From Nannobrachium achirus (lineage: Eukaryota > Chordata > Actinopteri > Myctophiformes > Myctophidae): DNA of 64,000 nucleotides. A program made the translations under genes and the position numbers. The stretch spans positions 5,369,496-5,433,495 of the forward strand of contig OY997640.1 of NCBI GenBank assembly GCA_963921795.1, read 5' to 3'. The notes under the pieces were generated by a model, which did no database searches, was not told the origin of the DNA, and saw only the letters and a list, made by a program, of their open reading frames with translations. Each line of letters opens with the position of its first letter. The first letter of the stretch is position 1. Shown piece by piece: positions 1-22,544 of this stretch.

Positions 1-452
1 TACAACAGCATATCGTATATTGGAACTTTTTCACTATGGGTCCAAGAAGCCGACTAAATCTCTGTGACTGTGAGGCCTTGTGAGCCCCAAAAGGTCAGTA
101 ATCCCAGGGCCTCAAGTGCTTTTAAGGGGCCCCTGTATATCTCAATGAAATGCATCCAATATATCCTGATATGATAAGAATCTGTTTAATTACTAGTTTT
201 GTATGCATGATTAAACTTTAGCCCTTGCATATCTGATCCTGTGAATATCGACTTGCTGAATACATTCATGCTGCCTCCAGGTGACTGATTTAACCTCTTG
301 GGATAATAAAGGTATCTATCTATCCAATCAGTGAACTGCATGTCCTGTCCTCATCCATGTTTAATCAATACATCCCAACACATGTCAACATACATGAAGG
401 AATTAAGAAAACACATGTTTAAATGTAAAAGTAGGAAATCCGATCAATAAAA

Positions 453-549
<97 letters not shown>

Positions 550-780
550 CGCGCGCGTTTTAATGATGAGCCAAATCAGCAATGAAGTATTCAAATATAG
601 TGTAGATGAGTAACACTTCATGACCATCAGCATCAATCAACACCTCTATGTTGGGGTGGGGGTGGTTAAATGGGGTGGTGGGATGTGGTAGGGGGGTTAG
701 AGATGTTGGAGGAAACTGGCCACCATGCAACCGAAGTCTACAGAGAATAAACCTGATAAGACACAATCTGACACATTACC
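1..780. other. 5' flank of SLAM-A, no gene seen
   Basis: No supported reading frame. It holds the tail of a retroelement-like sequence (about 276-330, ending in an ATCT-rich stretch), a long GT/GC microsatellite and a G-rich stretch at 648-705. I see no clear TATA box upstream of the ATG at 781, so the promoter of SLAM-A is unassigned. Confidence 0.5.
455..557. repeat. (GT)n then (GC)n microsatellite
   Basis: About 86 bases of pure GT repeat followed by 17 bases of alternating GC. The alternating purine-pyrimidine run lies about 220 bases upstream of the SLAM-A start codon and could adopt Z-DNA; no function is shown. Confidence 0.97.
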
Positions 781-12534
<11,754 letters not shown>

Positions 12535-14159
12535 AATGTTCCTTCCACACTGCTTACAGTTACCATATGAACTTATATAAGGATTATTATAGTGTATAGA
12601 CCTATCACTGTATGTCACTTCCTTCATCCACATTTGGTTTGGAGTGTTCATCCATCCACTGTTTACAGTGTGGCTGAACTCTGTTTTCATATAGTAAATT
12701 ACCTCTTGTCTATTGTGTTAAGTGTGTTGATGACAGATGACAGTAACCCATAGACACCATGGACGACAACACCTCTATTATGAACTCATTATGGACAATT
12801 AGTAAGAAATGCAAACATACATATTTGTTTGTATTTGGACCACCCGGTTCAAAGACAGACACCAATGTGTGTCTTGTCTGTTCCAATAACCTATATTGTA
12901 TGTCATGACCAACCGCCCACACAGTGAGCTGTAGTGTCAACACACCAAAACAAAACAGGTTTCCACTGTGCTTTGACCAATGACCCAGAACCTCCAGAGC
13001 CTTTACACAAGCTGTCTCTGTTCCTCTCAAATCATGGCCGCTTTGTGCTTATTGTTTTATTAATATAGCTATATAGTTATATTCATACAGCACTCTACCA
13101 CTCCACCTGCTTTTTTTTATTTATTTTTATTTTAGAAAATGTGCCAGTTGGAATTTAAAAGGTGTTTTGTGTCACTGCTAATTTGGGTTATTATAACCGT
13201 CAATTTGTTTGTCAACTCAACAACCTTCTTGGGAATAAAACATCTGAATTTTGTGGATGAAGATGTTGTGTGTGGAAAAACACACGATTCTGAAAAATAA
13301 AACTGCAGAGTTTACTGCAGTGAAAGACTAGCCTTGCGCTGCCAGCCTCTTTCACACACTTTGTTGCACCACCACCAACAGGGGGTGGTGTTGCGGTCTG
13401 GAAACCCAGGTTAGTGAAAGACAGGCCTACCGTGCAAAGCAAAGTAGTGAATGATGGACCACGACCATCTGTACCTGGTAAAAGCATCCTGTGTGAGAAT
13501 GAAGATGTATCTTCTTCCTGCTCCTATTTCATTTTGTGGATTATGTAAAAGAAAATAATAGTGAATGTAATCATGTAAAACTGTAAATGGACCAAATAAA
13601 AATGACAATACAGCTACAGTACAATATATTGTGTGATGTTTTTAGTTTTTAAAGGTCAGAAGAATTTCACTCAATACAGTAACAGCTTTTTGTTTGCAGT
13701 GTCTGATATAACAATTATTACTCAGTAGCACCAGCTACTGAGTATGGGATGTGGACAGTAGTACAGTGATTTGTTTCATTGTTTCAATGTGTATTTGTTT
13801 CATGTTTATTTTATGAAAATTCACAATGACATATCAACTCACGTCAATCGTAGTAAGTAGGCTACATATTATCAGATTGTCTCCTCTAGGCTGTAAGTTG
13901 CTGTGACATTGAAGCTGCAGGCCTGACTTCCTGTCCTATCTCTCTGTGGGATAACGACTGTAGCTACCCTGACTTCTGCCCACAGTCAGTACACCGCATT
14001 CTGATTATTTTTTCTTGAGACATCTATTGCTGCATTATATTGTACATTGGCCATTACAAACACACTCTCGTAATTCAGGTCATTTGACTTTTGGGGCTGC
14101 AATGAAGCTTACATGGAATTAATTAAGTCTAAACTGTTCAGACTAATAACAAAGCTTAA

Positions 14160-14380
14160 AGGGGAGAACCACCCATTTTCAACATTGAAGGATTGATTTG
14201 GGGGTTTGGCTTGAAAGGTACACTGTGATGATGTCATCACGGTGTACTTTGCAATACAAACCTCACAATCAATCCTCCAGTACTAGGCAACACAGAAGGG
14301 GGGGGACCAATGCATTTTCTTATTTCAACTCAAAGGTATATTAATGACAGTTCATTGTTGAAAATGTGTGGTTCTCCCCT
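14160..14380. mobile_element. Palindromic MITE with TTAA duplication
   Basis: Ends AGGGGAGAACCAC and GTGGTTCTCCCCT, flanked on both sides by TTAA (14156-14159, 14381-14384), as in piggyBac-type MITEs. Central palindrome GATGATGTCATC. NITR-2 lacks it at the same place (about 55765), so it postdates the block duplication. Confidence 0.75.
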
Positions 14381-14415
14381 TTAACAGGGACTGATGAGAA
14401 TACCTTCCACTCAAA

Positions 14416-14535
14416 TTAGTTGTATTGTCTAACTCCAGAGTAGACACAAACATCTTCCCTGTCCCTTTGTCTTCTTAGTCTGCCGTTATTGTTCACACTC
14501 ACAGCAGCGTAATGGAGGTCGTCAGCATCTCGGCC
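14416..14535 (-). CDS. NITR-1 exon 5, ITIM tail
   Basis: 40 codons including TAA: GRDADDLHYAAVSV then VCVYSGVRQYN. LHYAAV is a canonical ITIM and CVYSGV an ITIM-like site. Not reached by translation if the exon 3 stop is real. Confidence 0.7.
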   Translation of the reverse strand, partial: GRDADDLHYAAVSVNNNGRLRRQRDREDVCVYSGVRQYN

Positions 14536-14699
14536 CTGACGAGACAGACAACAGGAGGACGTAATGTGAGATCAAAGGAAATGGGTGAATAATGCACGAA
14601 TATGATCAGAGCGGACATTTTAACTTCCCAATCTTGTGATGCTGTAGTGGGGTTACATGTGGGTGTCTGACTGTGACTGAATTTGAAGATATTACTCAC

Positions 14700-14743
14700 C
14701 TCAGAATCACAGGCTGCAGAACTTCTTGGATGAGAAGTGTTCC
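14700..14743 (-). CDS. NITR-1 exon 4, cytoplasmic
   Basis: 44-nt exon reading NTSHPRSSAACDSE, acceptor ATGCAG and donor GTGAGT, phase 1 to 0. Same as in NITR-2 at 56097-56140. Confidence 0.65.
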
Positions 14744-14832
14744 CTGCATATGAAAGATACAATGAGTGAGTAACTGATGCAGCTTGAAAACTAAATTCCA
14801 CATGAAGATTTCACTTGTCAAATGCCACCTAC

Positions 14833-14961
14833 GTCTGCCCTCAGGGCATCTTTTCTTGTCCATGTTGTAAAGGATGTAAGATAAGACGAAGATTGAGATC
14901 AAGGCAACTGCCAAAGCAGCACCCAGTCAATACACCACGAGCAGAGACACCGTGGCCACGT
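14833..14961 (-). pseudogene. NITR-1 exon 3, membrane helix with nonsense codon
   Basis: Reads DVATVSLLVVY, stop, LGAALAVALISIFVLSYILY NM then DKKRCPEGR. One base change (G to T) relative to NITR-2 makes the stop. Splice sites on both sides remain good. Confidence 0.8.
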
Positions 14962-15516
14962 CTGTTTTGATGGAACACCAAGGTAAGCAAAAGCATATCC
15001 TTTCATTTATTTTTTCTTTTGTACATTCAGGATGTTTAAAAGAAGAACAAATGTGTCACACACCAGCTCCATATGAAGTAATGTATTGACATTTCAGCCT
15101 GCTGGCCTTCATCAGAATGATAGGCCAGTAGGCCGAAACATTAATACATTAAAAATAACTTCACATTGAACCTTTTTAAAGTTTGTTTCTTGTATTCGGC
15201 ACCTCACTACAGCCGTTGGTGTGCATTAACTTTTGCAATAGCATTCAAGATCTAGGATAGGGGTCTTCAACGTTTTCAGGCCAAGGACCCCTTAGTTAAG
15301 CGAGAGATGAAGCAGGGACCCCCACAACCTTTTCAGAGATTCCATTTAGTTTAATCGTTTGACAGCACAATCATCAGTGTATTTTGGATTCACGTCAATT
15401 TGTGTTTTCAGATATTTAACCCCTTGAACCATCCATACTTAATAAACTTGACCTTTCACTCTGTACTTAGTCTGCTCTTTTCCCCCTCTACACCAAAGCT
15501 CTTTGCTAAAAATAGA

Positions 15517-15560
15517 CGATCTACAAGCTCACAACGCCTCTGTAGATCTGCTATTTTTGG
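15517..15560. repeat. Recurrent hairpin copy
   Basis: GATCTACAAGCTCACAACGC then CTCTGTAGATCTGC: both arms present but the right arm is shortened. The same copy is in the duplicated block at 56938. Confidence 0.7.
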
Positions 15561-15690
15561 CTAAAGTTCTCAGAATATGGACCACTAGTTCAAGTGGTTA
15601 TAAATATAAAAAAGGAGAAAAAAACATTTTGTCTTTAAAAGATTTGGAGTACCACCTGTTGAAGACCCATGATCTATGATAATTACCTAC

Positions 15691-16392
15691 CCACAATCTC
15701 CACTCTTGTTCCATTTCCAAGCAGTATGCGTCCGCATGAGGCTACAGCACAGTAGTAGGTTCCAGCGTCAGCCACGGTCACATTCTCCACAGGGAGGCGA
15801 TAGACACAGCTGTGGTTGGTGGATTGCGCTTTGGAAGGCTCTTTGCACTGCCCAACATGGGAATAAACCATTCCAAGCTGTGATCTGCCATCTCTGAACC
15901 AGTAGACTGTGGGGTGTTCTCCGTCACAGGTGTCAGTGTGTACTGTGCAGTTCAGTGTCACACAGTTTCCTATCTGGACTGACTCTGTTACTGGCTGCTG
16001 AGTAATGTCCGGGGTGTTGGAATGGGTACCCTGGACATTAAGGAAGACACCTTGGGCGAATGTAACCGCAGCGATGCCTGTCATCGCGCAGAAATACGTA
16101 GCCGAATCTGACAGGCGGAGGTCGTTGATTGTGAGGCGGCTTATTCCCCCTTCGTTTCTTCCAGAGAAATTCAAATTCTTGAACTCATTGTAAAACGTTG
16201 GTATTTGGACATGCTTCATGGCGGTTGATATAAGCTGAGGTTTATTTCCCATAGCTTGCTGGTACCACAGGAGAAGCATCTCGGCATTCTCTCGGTAGAA
16301 GCATTTCAAAGTCACGGACTCTCCAACCTTGGCTGTGATGACTCCACTGTCCTGGTGCAGGACTGCAGGTTGAGTAACAGCTGGATCACAGC
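15691..16392 (-). CDS. NITR-1 exon 2, V and I domains
   Basis: A single 702-nt exon, phase 1 at both ends, starts after acceptor ATCCTCCAG with CDPAVTQPAVLHQD. V domain: VTLKC, LLLWYQQ, SRLTINDLRLSDSATYFCAM, then a degenerate J-like FAQGVFLNVQG. I domain: CVTLNC, VYWFRDG, DAGTYYCAVASCG, with four further cysteines, then a J-like LGNGTRVEIVG (LGNG here, FGNG in NITR-2). Germline J-like motifs without rearrangement are diagnostic of NITRs. Confidence 0.78.
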
Positions 16393-16690
16393 CTGGAGGA
16401 TAAATGTTCACATACAGAACCTTAGAGACTGTGTCATTGATCATGAACATAATTGCCTTAAACGTCATACAGATTTTCAGGTTTTATACCATTTCACTCT
16501 ACCACCGTGCACCACTGGTGCGCTATCCAAAAAATCAGCACACCAAATTCCATATTTTGTATTGTTCTAGATGCCTCATATTGACAATCATATTGTCCAG
16601 CCTTCATCATCAGTGTGAATTAAAATGGTGTTCACCACACCCAATGTAAAATATGTGAAGTGAAACAAGTGAAAATTCAAAAATACTCAC

Positions 16691-16730
16691 TTATATCAAC
16701 CAGAAGTAGAAAAAGGATGCAAAGACTCAT
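16691..16730 (-). CDS. NITR-1 exon 1, signal peptide
   Basis: Reads MSLCILFLLLVDI plus one base, donor GTGAGT, phase 1. Copies at 58076-58115 and 20768-20807 differ by one or two residues. Confidence 0.75.
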
Positions 16731-16791
16731 CGTCTTCGAAGTTCTTGCCTGTACTGTAAAATGTTTACTGAAGCGCACAGCTCTTTTGAAG

Positions 16792-16926
16792 GGGAAAATC
16801 TCGCTTTTGCGAACGCCCATCATTTCAACCGGAGGGTTAGCGACTCACTCCACGGAGGTTAAGGTTAGGGTGGGGGTTAGAGTCGGGTGTCGAAAAGATG
16901 ACATGTAGTAACAGCGCCACACTCCC
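16792..16926. mobile_element. 135-bp insertion in NITR-1 upstream region
   Basis: Flanked by the direct repeat CTTTTGAAG (16783-16791 and 16927-16935), ends GGGA and TCCC. NITR-2 (about 58165) and the orphan leader (about 20858) have a single CTTTTGAAG with no insert, so this is a clean filled site. The interior has GGTTAGGGT-like words. Confidence 0.85.
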
Positions 16927-16947
16927 CTTTTGAAGAGACTGACCTTG

Positions 16948-16962
16948 TTCATGATTGGCTGA
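16948..16962 (-). promoter_or_regulatory. Candidate CCAAT box, NITR-1
   Basis: On the minus strand AGCCAATCA, about 225 bases before the ATG, kept in all three leader copies. In this copy the 135-bp insertion moves it away from the start. Confidence 0.4.
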
Positions 16963-17335
16963 CCTGCTTTCTGATACCGCATGCCAGGCCTGCAATATTG
17001 TCATTTTAGGGGCAAGGCCACTTGGCCTTTGTTTTGTTTTTTTGTCAACGACATGCCATCTAAGCGGGTTTAATACTGGAAGTCAGTGGAGGTGTGTGCG
17101 TGTGTCAGATAAGGTCACATGTGGCGCCTGCGTAGTACCTCCTGATACTGTGTAGGATTCGTTTGTCCACAAAGATGAAGAGTGCTGGGTGGGCGTCCTA
17201 CTGGCCAAAATCTGGGGCAAAATAGATCAAAGTTACAAATGATAGCACACTTGAAAGCATGAATGCTAGCCTGTATTAACCCATGGGGTTTGGACTCAAA
17301 TGTAGGCTACTACTGGTGTGCCATTGACTGTGTCA

Positions 17336-20300
17336 TTGTGGGCTCGCCTATAGGCGAGCACACTTTAGTTATTGTCATTATTTCTATACTATACTATACT
17401 ATACTATACTAGAAAAATATTGTTCCTTCGAAACAATTGTGGGCTCGCTTCTAGCCAGAAAACAATGGCTATAAAAGTACAAAATGTCAAGATCGCAGGC
17501 AGTGCTCTCTTTGACGTTACTGACGTCAAAGATTGGTCCATTTTTTCCAAAAATGTTATGCAAAAGTTGACCCGCTGGTGGCGCTATAACAGGCCAATGA
17601 TAGAAGGGTGGTATCTGTTCCTTGACCTATTGGGAATGTGCTTGCAAGATTTCACGCACATCCCAGGCTGTGTTCATGATTTGAGGTGTTTTTGGCTTTG
17701 GCCACTTTATCGCTGCTTGCAGCTATATTTATTATTATTATTTTATTATTTTATTGTATGCACTTCATAGGCATGTTAGATAAAGGTCCTTAGATTGTGT
17801 GTAGAATGTTTCATGCAAATTGCTAAAAAGAAATCCTAGAATAAAAACGGTTTTAAGCGTTTCACAAACTGCTCAAAATGATATAGCGCCCCCCTTTGGC
17901 CAATTGGGGTATGATTGGTTTTAGTGATATTTGAAATAACACTCTACATCTTTGCCAAATGCCATGAACATGCTACGTTGTATGTATGATTTAGAGGCAG
18001 AAGAATAATTTGCATAAAAATGCAATATTCATTTAATTATTTAAAAAAGCATGTTTCAATTTTAAAGAAATCCGATCTGACAGATCTTTAGATATCGGTC
18101 CAAAGTTCACGTAAAAAAAGTTTTGTGCACGTGACACGAAGATTTCAGAATAAAAGCGGGTTTACGCGTTTTACAAACTGCTCAAATTGGCGGAAAATCT
18201 AAGGGCGGAGCTTACTTAACAACGACACAGATGTCTTCCGCTTGAGTCAAAGCACGCGCGTAACAAGTTGCATGTCTTCAAACGAAACGAGTCAAGACTT
18301 ATGCCCGTTTGAAGTTTGAATTTTCAAACGCTTCGTATAGCGCCCCCCTTTGGCCAATTGGAATAAGATTGGTTTCAGTGATATTTGGACTAACCCTCTA
18401 CATGTTTGCCAAATGCCATGAAAGTAACACTTTGCATGTTTGATTTAGAGGCAGAATAATAATTTGCATAAAACCGCAATATGAATTGAATTATTAAAAA
18501 TTAATGGTTTAACGTACAAACTTCTCACCACATAGACTGTATAGGTATTGGTCCAAAGTTCATGTGGAAAAAGTTTTGTGCGCGTAACGAAAAAAACCCA
18601 GGAGGAGATAGATTTTTACTGTTTTTCATATTATTCCGAATTGTGGGAGACCTAAAGGTCAGAGGTCAAAAGTTAGAGGGTAAAAGTTGTTCGGCATGAG
18701 GAGACGCATACGTGTATACAGGTTTCATGGCTGTACCTAAAACACAGCATGAGCTATACCTGTTCAAAGTTCGCACTTTCGAAGGCTTCCTACAGCGCCA
18801 CCATTTGGCCGATTGCTATAAAAAATAATAGCACACTTCGCCACTGTAAACTGAACACATTGATGTTTTTATTTTCATTTTCTCACTAAGTATGTAGGAG
18901 TAGAAAGGAACCGAAGATCCCGTCTACTGATAGATAAATAAACAAATAAATAATGACAATATCTAAAGTGTGCTCGCCTTATAGGCGAGCCCACAACTAG
19001 AGCAAGTTCTCCTTCAAACTTCGGTTTCCTATAACTCCTACATACGTAGTGAGAAAATGAAAATAAAAACATCAATGTGTTCAGTTTACTGTGGCGAAGT
19101 GTGCTATTACTTTTTACAGCAATCGGCCAAATGGTGGCGCTGTAGGAAGCCTTCGAAAGTGCGATCTTTGAACAGGTATAGCTCATGCTGTGTTATACAT
19201 ACAGCCATGAGACCTGTATACACTTATGCGTCTCCTCATGCCGAACAACTTTTACCCTCTAACTTTTGACCTCTGACCTTTAGGTCTCCCACAATTCTGA
19301 ATAATATGAAAAACAGTAAAAATCTATCTCCTCCTGGGTTTTTTTCGTTACGCGCACGAAACCTTTTTCACATGAACTTTGGACCAATACGGTCAAACTG
19401 TCTGGTCGGATTTCTTTTAAAGTGAAATATAAATTTTTAATAATTCAATCAATATTGCGGTTTTATGCAAATTATTCTTCGGCCTCTAAATCATACATGC
19501 AAAGTTACACGTTCATGGCATTTGGCAAAGATGTGGAGGGTTAGTCAAAGTATCACTGAAACCAATTTTATTCCAATCGGCCAAAGGGTGGCGCTATACG
19601 AAGCGTTTGAAAATTCAAACTTCAAACGGGCATAAGTCATGACTCGTTTCGTTTGAAGACATGCAACTTGTTACACGCGTGCTTTGACTCGAGCGGAAGA
19701 CATCTGTGTCGTTGTTAAGTAAGCTCCGCCCTTCGATTTTCCGCCATTTTGAGCAGTTTGTAAAACGCGTAAACCCGCTTTTATTCTGGAATTTTCGCTC
19801 CACGTGCACAAAACTTTTTTTACGTGAACTTTGGACCGATATCTAAAGATCTGTCGGATCGGATTTCTTTAAAATTGAAACATGCTTTTTTAAATAAATT
19901 CAATGAATATTGCAGTTTTATGCAAATTATTCTTCTGCCTCTAAATCATACATGCAAAGTAACATGTTCATGGCATTTGGCAAAGATGTAGAGTGTTAGT
20001 CCAAATATCACTAAAACCAATCTTACCCCAATTGGCCAAAGGGGGGCGCTATATCATTTTGAGCAGTTTGTGAAACGCTTAAACCCGTTAGGATTTTTTT
20101 TGCAATTTGCATGAAACATTCTACACACAATCTAAGGACCTTTATCTAATATGCCTATGAAGTGCATACACACAAAAAAAATAAAAATAATAATGAATAT
20201 AGCTGCAAGCAGCGATAAAGTGGCCAAAGCCAAAAACACCTCAAATCATGAACACAGCCTGCAATGTGCGTGAAATCTTGCAAGCACATTCCCAATAGGT

Positions 20301-20518
20301 CAAGGAACAGATACCACCCTTCTTACATTGGCCTGTTATAGCGCCACCAGCGGGTCAACTTTTCCACAACACATTTTTGGAACAATATGGACCGATCTTT
20401 GACGTCGGTAACGTCAAAGAGAGCACTGCCTGCGATCTTGACATTTTGTACTTTTATAGCGATTGTTTTCTGGCTTGAAGCGAGCCCACAATTGTTTCGA
20501 AGGAACAATATTTTCTAG
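17336..20518. mobile_element. 3.2-kb insertion of two opposed family A elements
   Basis: Starts TTGTGGGCTCGCC, ends AACAATATTTTCTAG. The flanks GACTGTGTCA and TTGATCATG join to give exactly the NITR intron 1 sequence seen at 16426-16445, so it inserted between A and T with no target duplication. Inside, 17410-18996 runs in the orientation of the 38-50 kb array and 18997-20518 runs opposite, giving near-palindromic 1.5-kb arms. A TATAC microsatellite follows the 5' hairpin. Confidence 0.75.
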
Positions 20519-20767
20519 TTGATCATGTGGTCTTAAACGTCATACAGACTTTCAGGTTTTATACCATGATGACATGTAACTCTACCATCATGCTCTGACC
20601 AGCGCTATCCGAAAAATCAGCACTCAGAAATAACCATGCCTCATATTGACTAGATGACAAACATTTTGTCTGTCCAGCCTTCGGCATCATTGTGAATTAA
20701 AATGGCGTCCACCACACCCAATGTAAAACATGTGAAGTGAAATAAGTGAAAATTCAAAAATACTCAC

Positions 20768-20807
20768 TTATATCAACCAGAAGAAGAAAAACGATGCAAA
20801 GAGTCAT
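20768..20807 (-). pseudogene. Orphan third NITR leader exon
   Basis: Reads MTLCIVFLLLVDI with donor GTGAG, in the same upstream and intron context as NITR-1 and NITR-2. No Ig exons follow: intron 1 homology ends at the 17336-20518 insertion, and beyond it lies the 5' flank of NITR-1. A relic of a third copy whose body was deleted. Confidence 0.75.
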
Positions 20808-20880
20808 CATTGAAGTTTTTACCTGTAATGTAAAATGTTTACTGAAGCGCACAGCTCTTTTGAAGAGACTGACCTTGTTC

Positions 20881-20890
20881 ATGATTGGCT
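20881..20890 (-). promoter_or_regulatory. CCAAT-type motif of orphan NITR leader
   Basis: AGCCAATCAT on the minus strand, in the same place relative to the leader as in the other two copies. Just beyond it the sequence diverges after CTTTCTGA into a poly-A and GC-rich block. Confidence 0.35.
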
Positions 20891-20913
20891 GACCTGCTTT
20901 CTGAAAAAAAAAA

Positions 20914-21256
20914 CGGAAAATCGTGCATCGGGTCGGGTCGAGGCCGGGCACTGCACTACCTGCTGCGGCGGGGAACGCGCGTGCCGAAGTCTGTGTTGAC
21001 TCATTTGGCGTACGAGATGTCAGAGCCTTTTATGCCTGTTACGGAAAACCCTGATGTCAGACATCAACAAAACCGCGTATCGGGTCAGCAGAAGTGATGT
21101 CACAATGAGTCAGCACGAACAGCCTGATGTCAACAATCAGCTCTGCATACGGAGATTCCGAAAGTTTCGCGCCGGTTCCGGAAAAACACGTATCGGGTTG
21201 GGTCGAGGCCTGGCACTGCACTCCGCGCCGCGGCGGGTAACACGTGTGGTGTATGT
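20914..21256. repeat. GC-rich direct duplication
   Basis: The block GGTCGAGGC(C)...GGCACTGCACT...GCGGCGGG at 20914-20995 recurs at 21175-21256 with changes. GC content is well above the surroundings. No reading frame of note. Confidence 0.65.
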
Positions 21257-21275
21257 GATGTCAGAGCGCTCACAA

Positions 21276-21318
21276 TGCCACAGAGGCTTTGTGAGCATGT
21301 AGATCTGCTATTTTCAAA
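21276..21318. repeat. Recurrent hairpin copy, right arm
   Basis: CACAGAGGCTTTGTGAGCAT then GTAGATCTGCTATTTTCA, following the GC-rich block. Confidence 0.6.
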
Positions 21319-21359
21319 ATTTTGGCCTCTATTATTTGACAATTTAGCCTAGATCTCTA

Positions 21360-21600
21360 CCTTCCATTGCTTTCACAGTATGTCAAAAACCTGAATTTAC
21401 TTTACTTATTTACTGAATTTAAACTACTCTTACTCATTGTCCAAATGAAAAGTAATGAGTACAAGTATTTACTTTTTAAATTACTCAAAAGTAAGAGTAA
21501 AAGTAGAGCTTTTAAAAATTACTTTAAAAGTACAGATCCTCAAAAAAACTACTCTTGAGTAAATACTTTAGTACTTGTACTCAAGTATGACCTCTAGAGT
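21360..21600. other. DNA-transposon-like AT-rich stretch
   Basis: AAGTAAGAGTAAAAGTA and TACTTTAGTACTTGTACTCA words form an imperfect inverted arrangement common in fish hAT-type MITEs. Ends not defined. Confidence 0.35.
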
Positions 21601-22072
21601 CCTTCTAACACTTTTAGCCGCTATCCTTGGTTGTCTCTAGTCAGTTTAATATATACAATACAGCAAACAACAAGATTGGTAGTTCTGAGAGCTAAAATAA
21701 ACAGCACATTATCACTGTCATTTGCATCTCTGGTGTTTGTGGTTTCCGTTGCTCTGTTCCGTTGGCACCACTGAACTTTATGCAAACAAGCTTGTGTTGT
21801 AATTCAGGTAAATATTTGACAACTTTTAGCTTTTATAATCTGTCTGGATAAAGTTTGGTGTAGCCTATAGGCAATTACATTTTCCTTTAGACAATTTCTG
21901 TAACCAGCCAGTTAGTTAGTATTAGTTGCAACCGAAGGTCACAGTTTAGTATGTGAAACGGCAAATCATGACTCCGTCTGGACGTGTACACTGTTTTACA
22001 GTGTTTTAGTCTATGGGTTTGCCAGTCTGACATCACTGTGATGTCAGGGGAACCACATAATCCCTTTTATGC

Positions 22073-22399
22073 CCATATATGGAGTTCCCTGATGTCATCA
22101 ATATTAACCTATCTAACAGGACTTCTTGTGGGAATGCCCATATATGGAGGCCACATCGGCCACATAACGGTAAAACACTAACAGAATCCATATATGGCCA
22201 AGACAGATGGCCAAGACAGCCCATATCTGTGTGGCTGGTTCTACAGACAGGGATCTCCATGTATGGGCATGAAAGGGATTGTATGTATGATGTCAGATGT
22301 CATAGACGTTATAGGACTTTCACATAACGAATAACTGAGTAAGCATGTTTGGGGTCCACAGCATATCTCCATATACAGAACATGGATCTCCATAAAAGG
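22073..22399. promoter_or_regulatory. Cluster of CArG-box matches
   Basis: CCATATATGG occurs at 22073, 22138 and 22188 and CCATAAAAGG at 22390: four exact matches to CC(A/T)6GG, the SRF consensus, in 330 bases, with near-matches at 22205, 22257 and 22367. They sit in irregular direct repeats, so the cluster could be repeat-borne. No gene lies beside it. Confidence 0.4.
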
Positions 22400-22544
22400 G
22401 TAACTGGTCACACTGGCCAAGACATGGCGCGACCTCGCCCTTGTCGCCCTGAGGCATCTTACTAGTAATAGTATAAGTATTGTTATTAATATTGAGTTAT
22501 TAGTCCAGTGGCTTAACCTTATTTTTTAACATTCATAAACATAA

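Larger units (their letters stand above)
14416..16730 (-). pseudogene. NITR-1: NITR-like receptor with stop in membrane segment
   Basis: Five exons on the minus strand: 16730-16691 leader, 16392-15691 both Ig domains, 14961-14833 membrane, 14743-14700, and 14535-14416 tail. NITRs are teleost innate receptors with a V domain, a six-Cys I domain, germline J-like motifs and often ITIM tails. The frame is open and splice phases match NITR-2 exon by exon, but TCA at 14927-14929 (plus) gives TGA where NITR-2 has GGA, 11 codons into exon 3, after VSLLVVY. The product would stop at residue 258 with only a third of the helix, so it is either a dead gene or a soluble receptor; the tail downstream is otherwise intact. 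A 135-bp insertion also splits its upstream region. Protein differs from NITR-2 at only about seven to nine residues in the Ig exon. Confidence 0.72.
13483..17320. repeat. Segmental duplication, copy 1 (NITR-1 block)
   Basis: Colinear with 53966-58579: it begins in the shared ATCCTGTGTGAG...CTTCTTCCTGC sequence after the SLAM-type gene, includes all five NITR exons with their introns, and ends at ACTGGTGTGCC upstream of the NITR promoter. Copy-specific insertions mark both sides (14160-14380 and 16792-16926 here; a SINE in copy 2). Confidence 0.8.
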
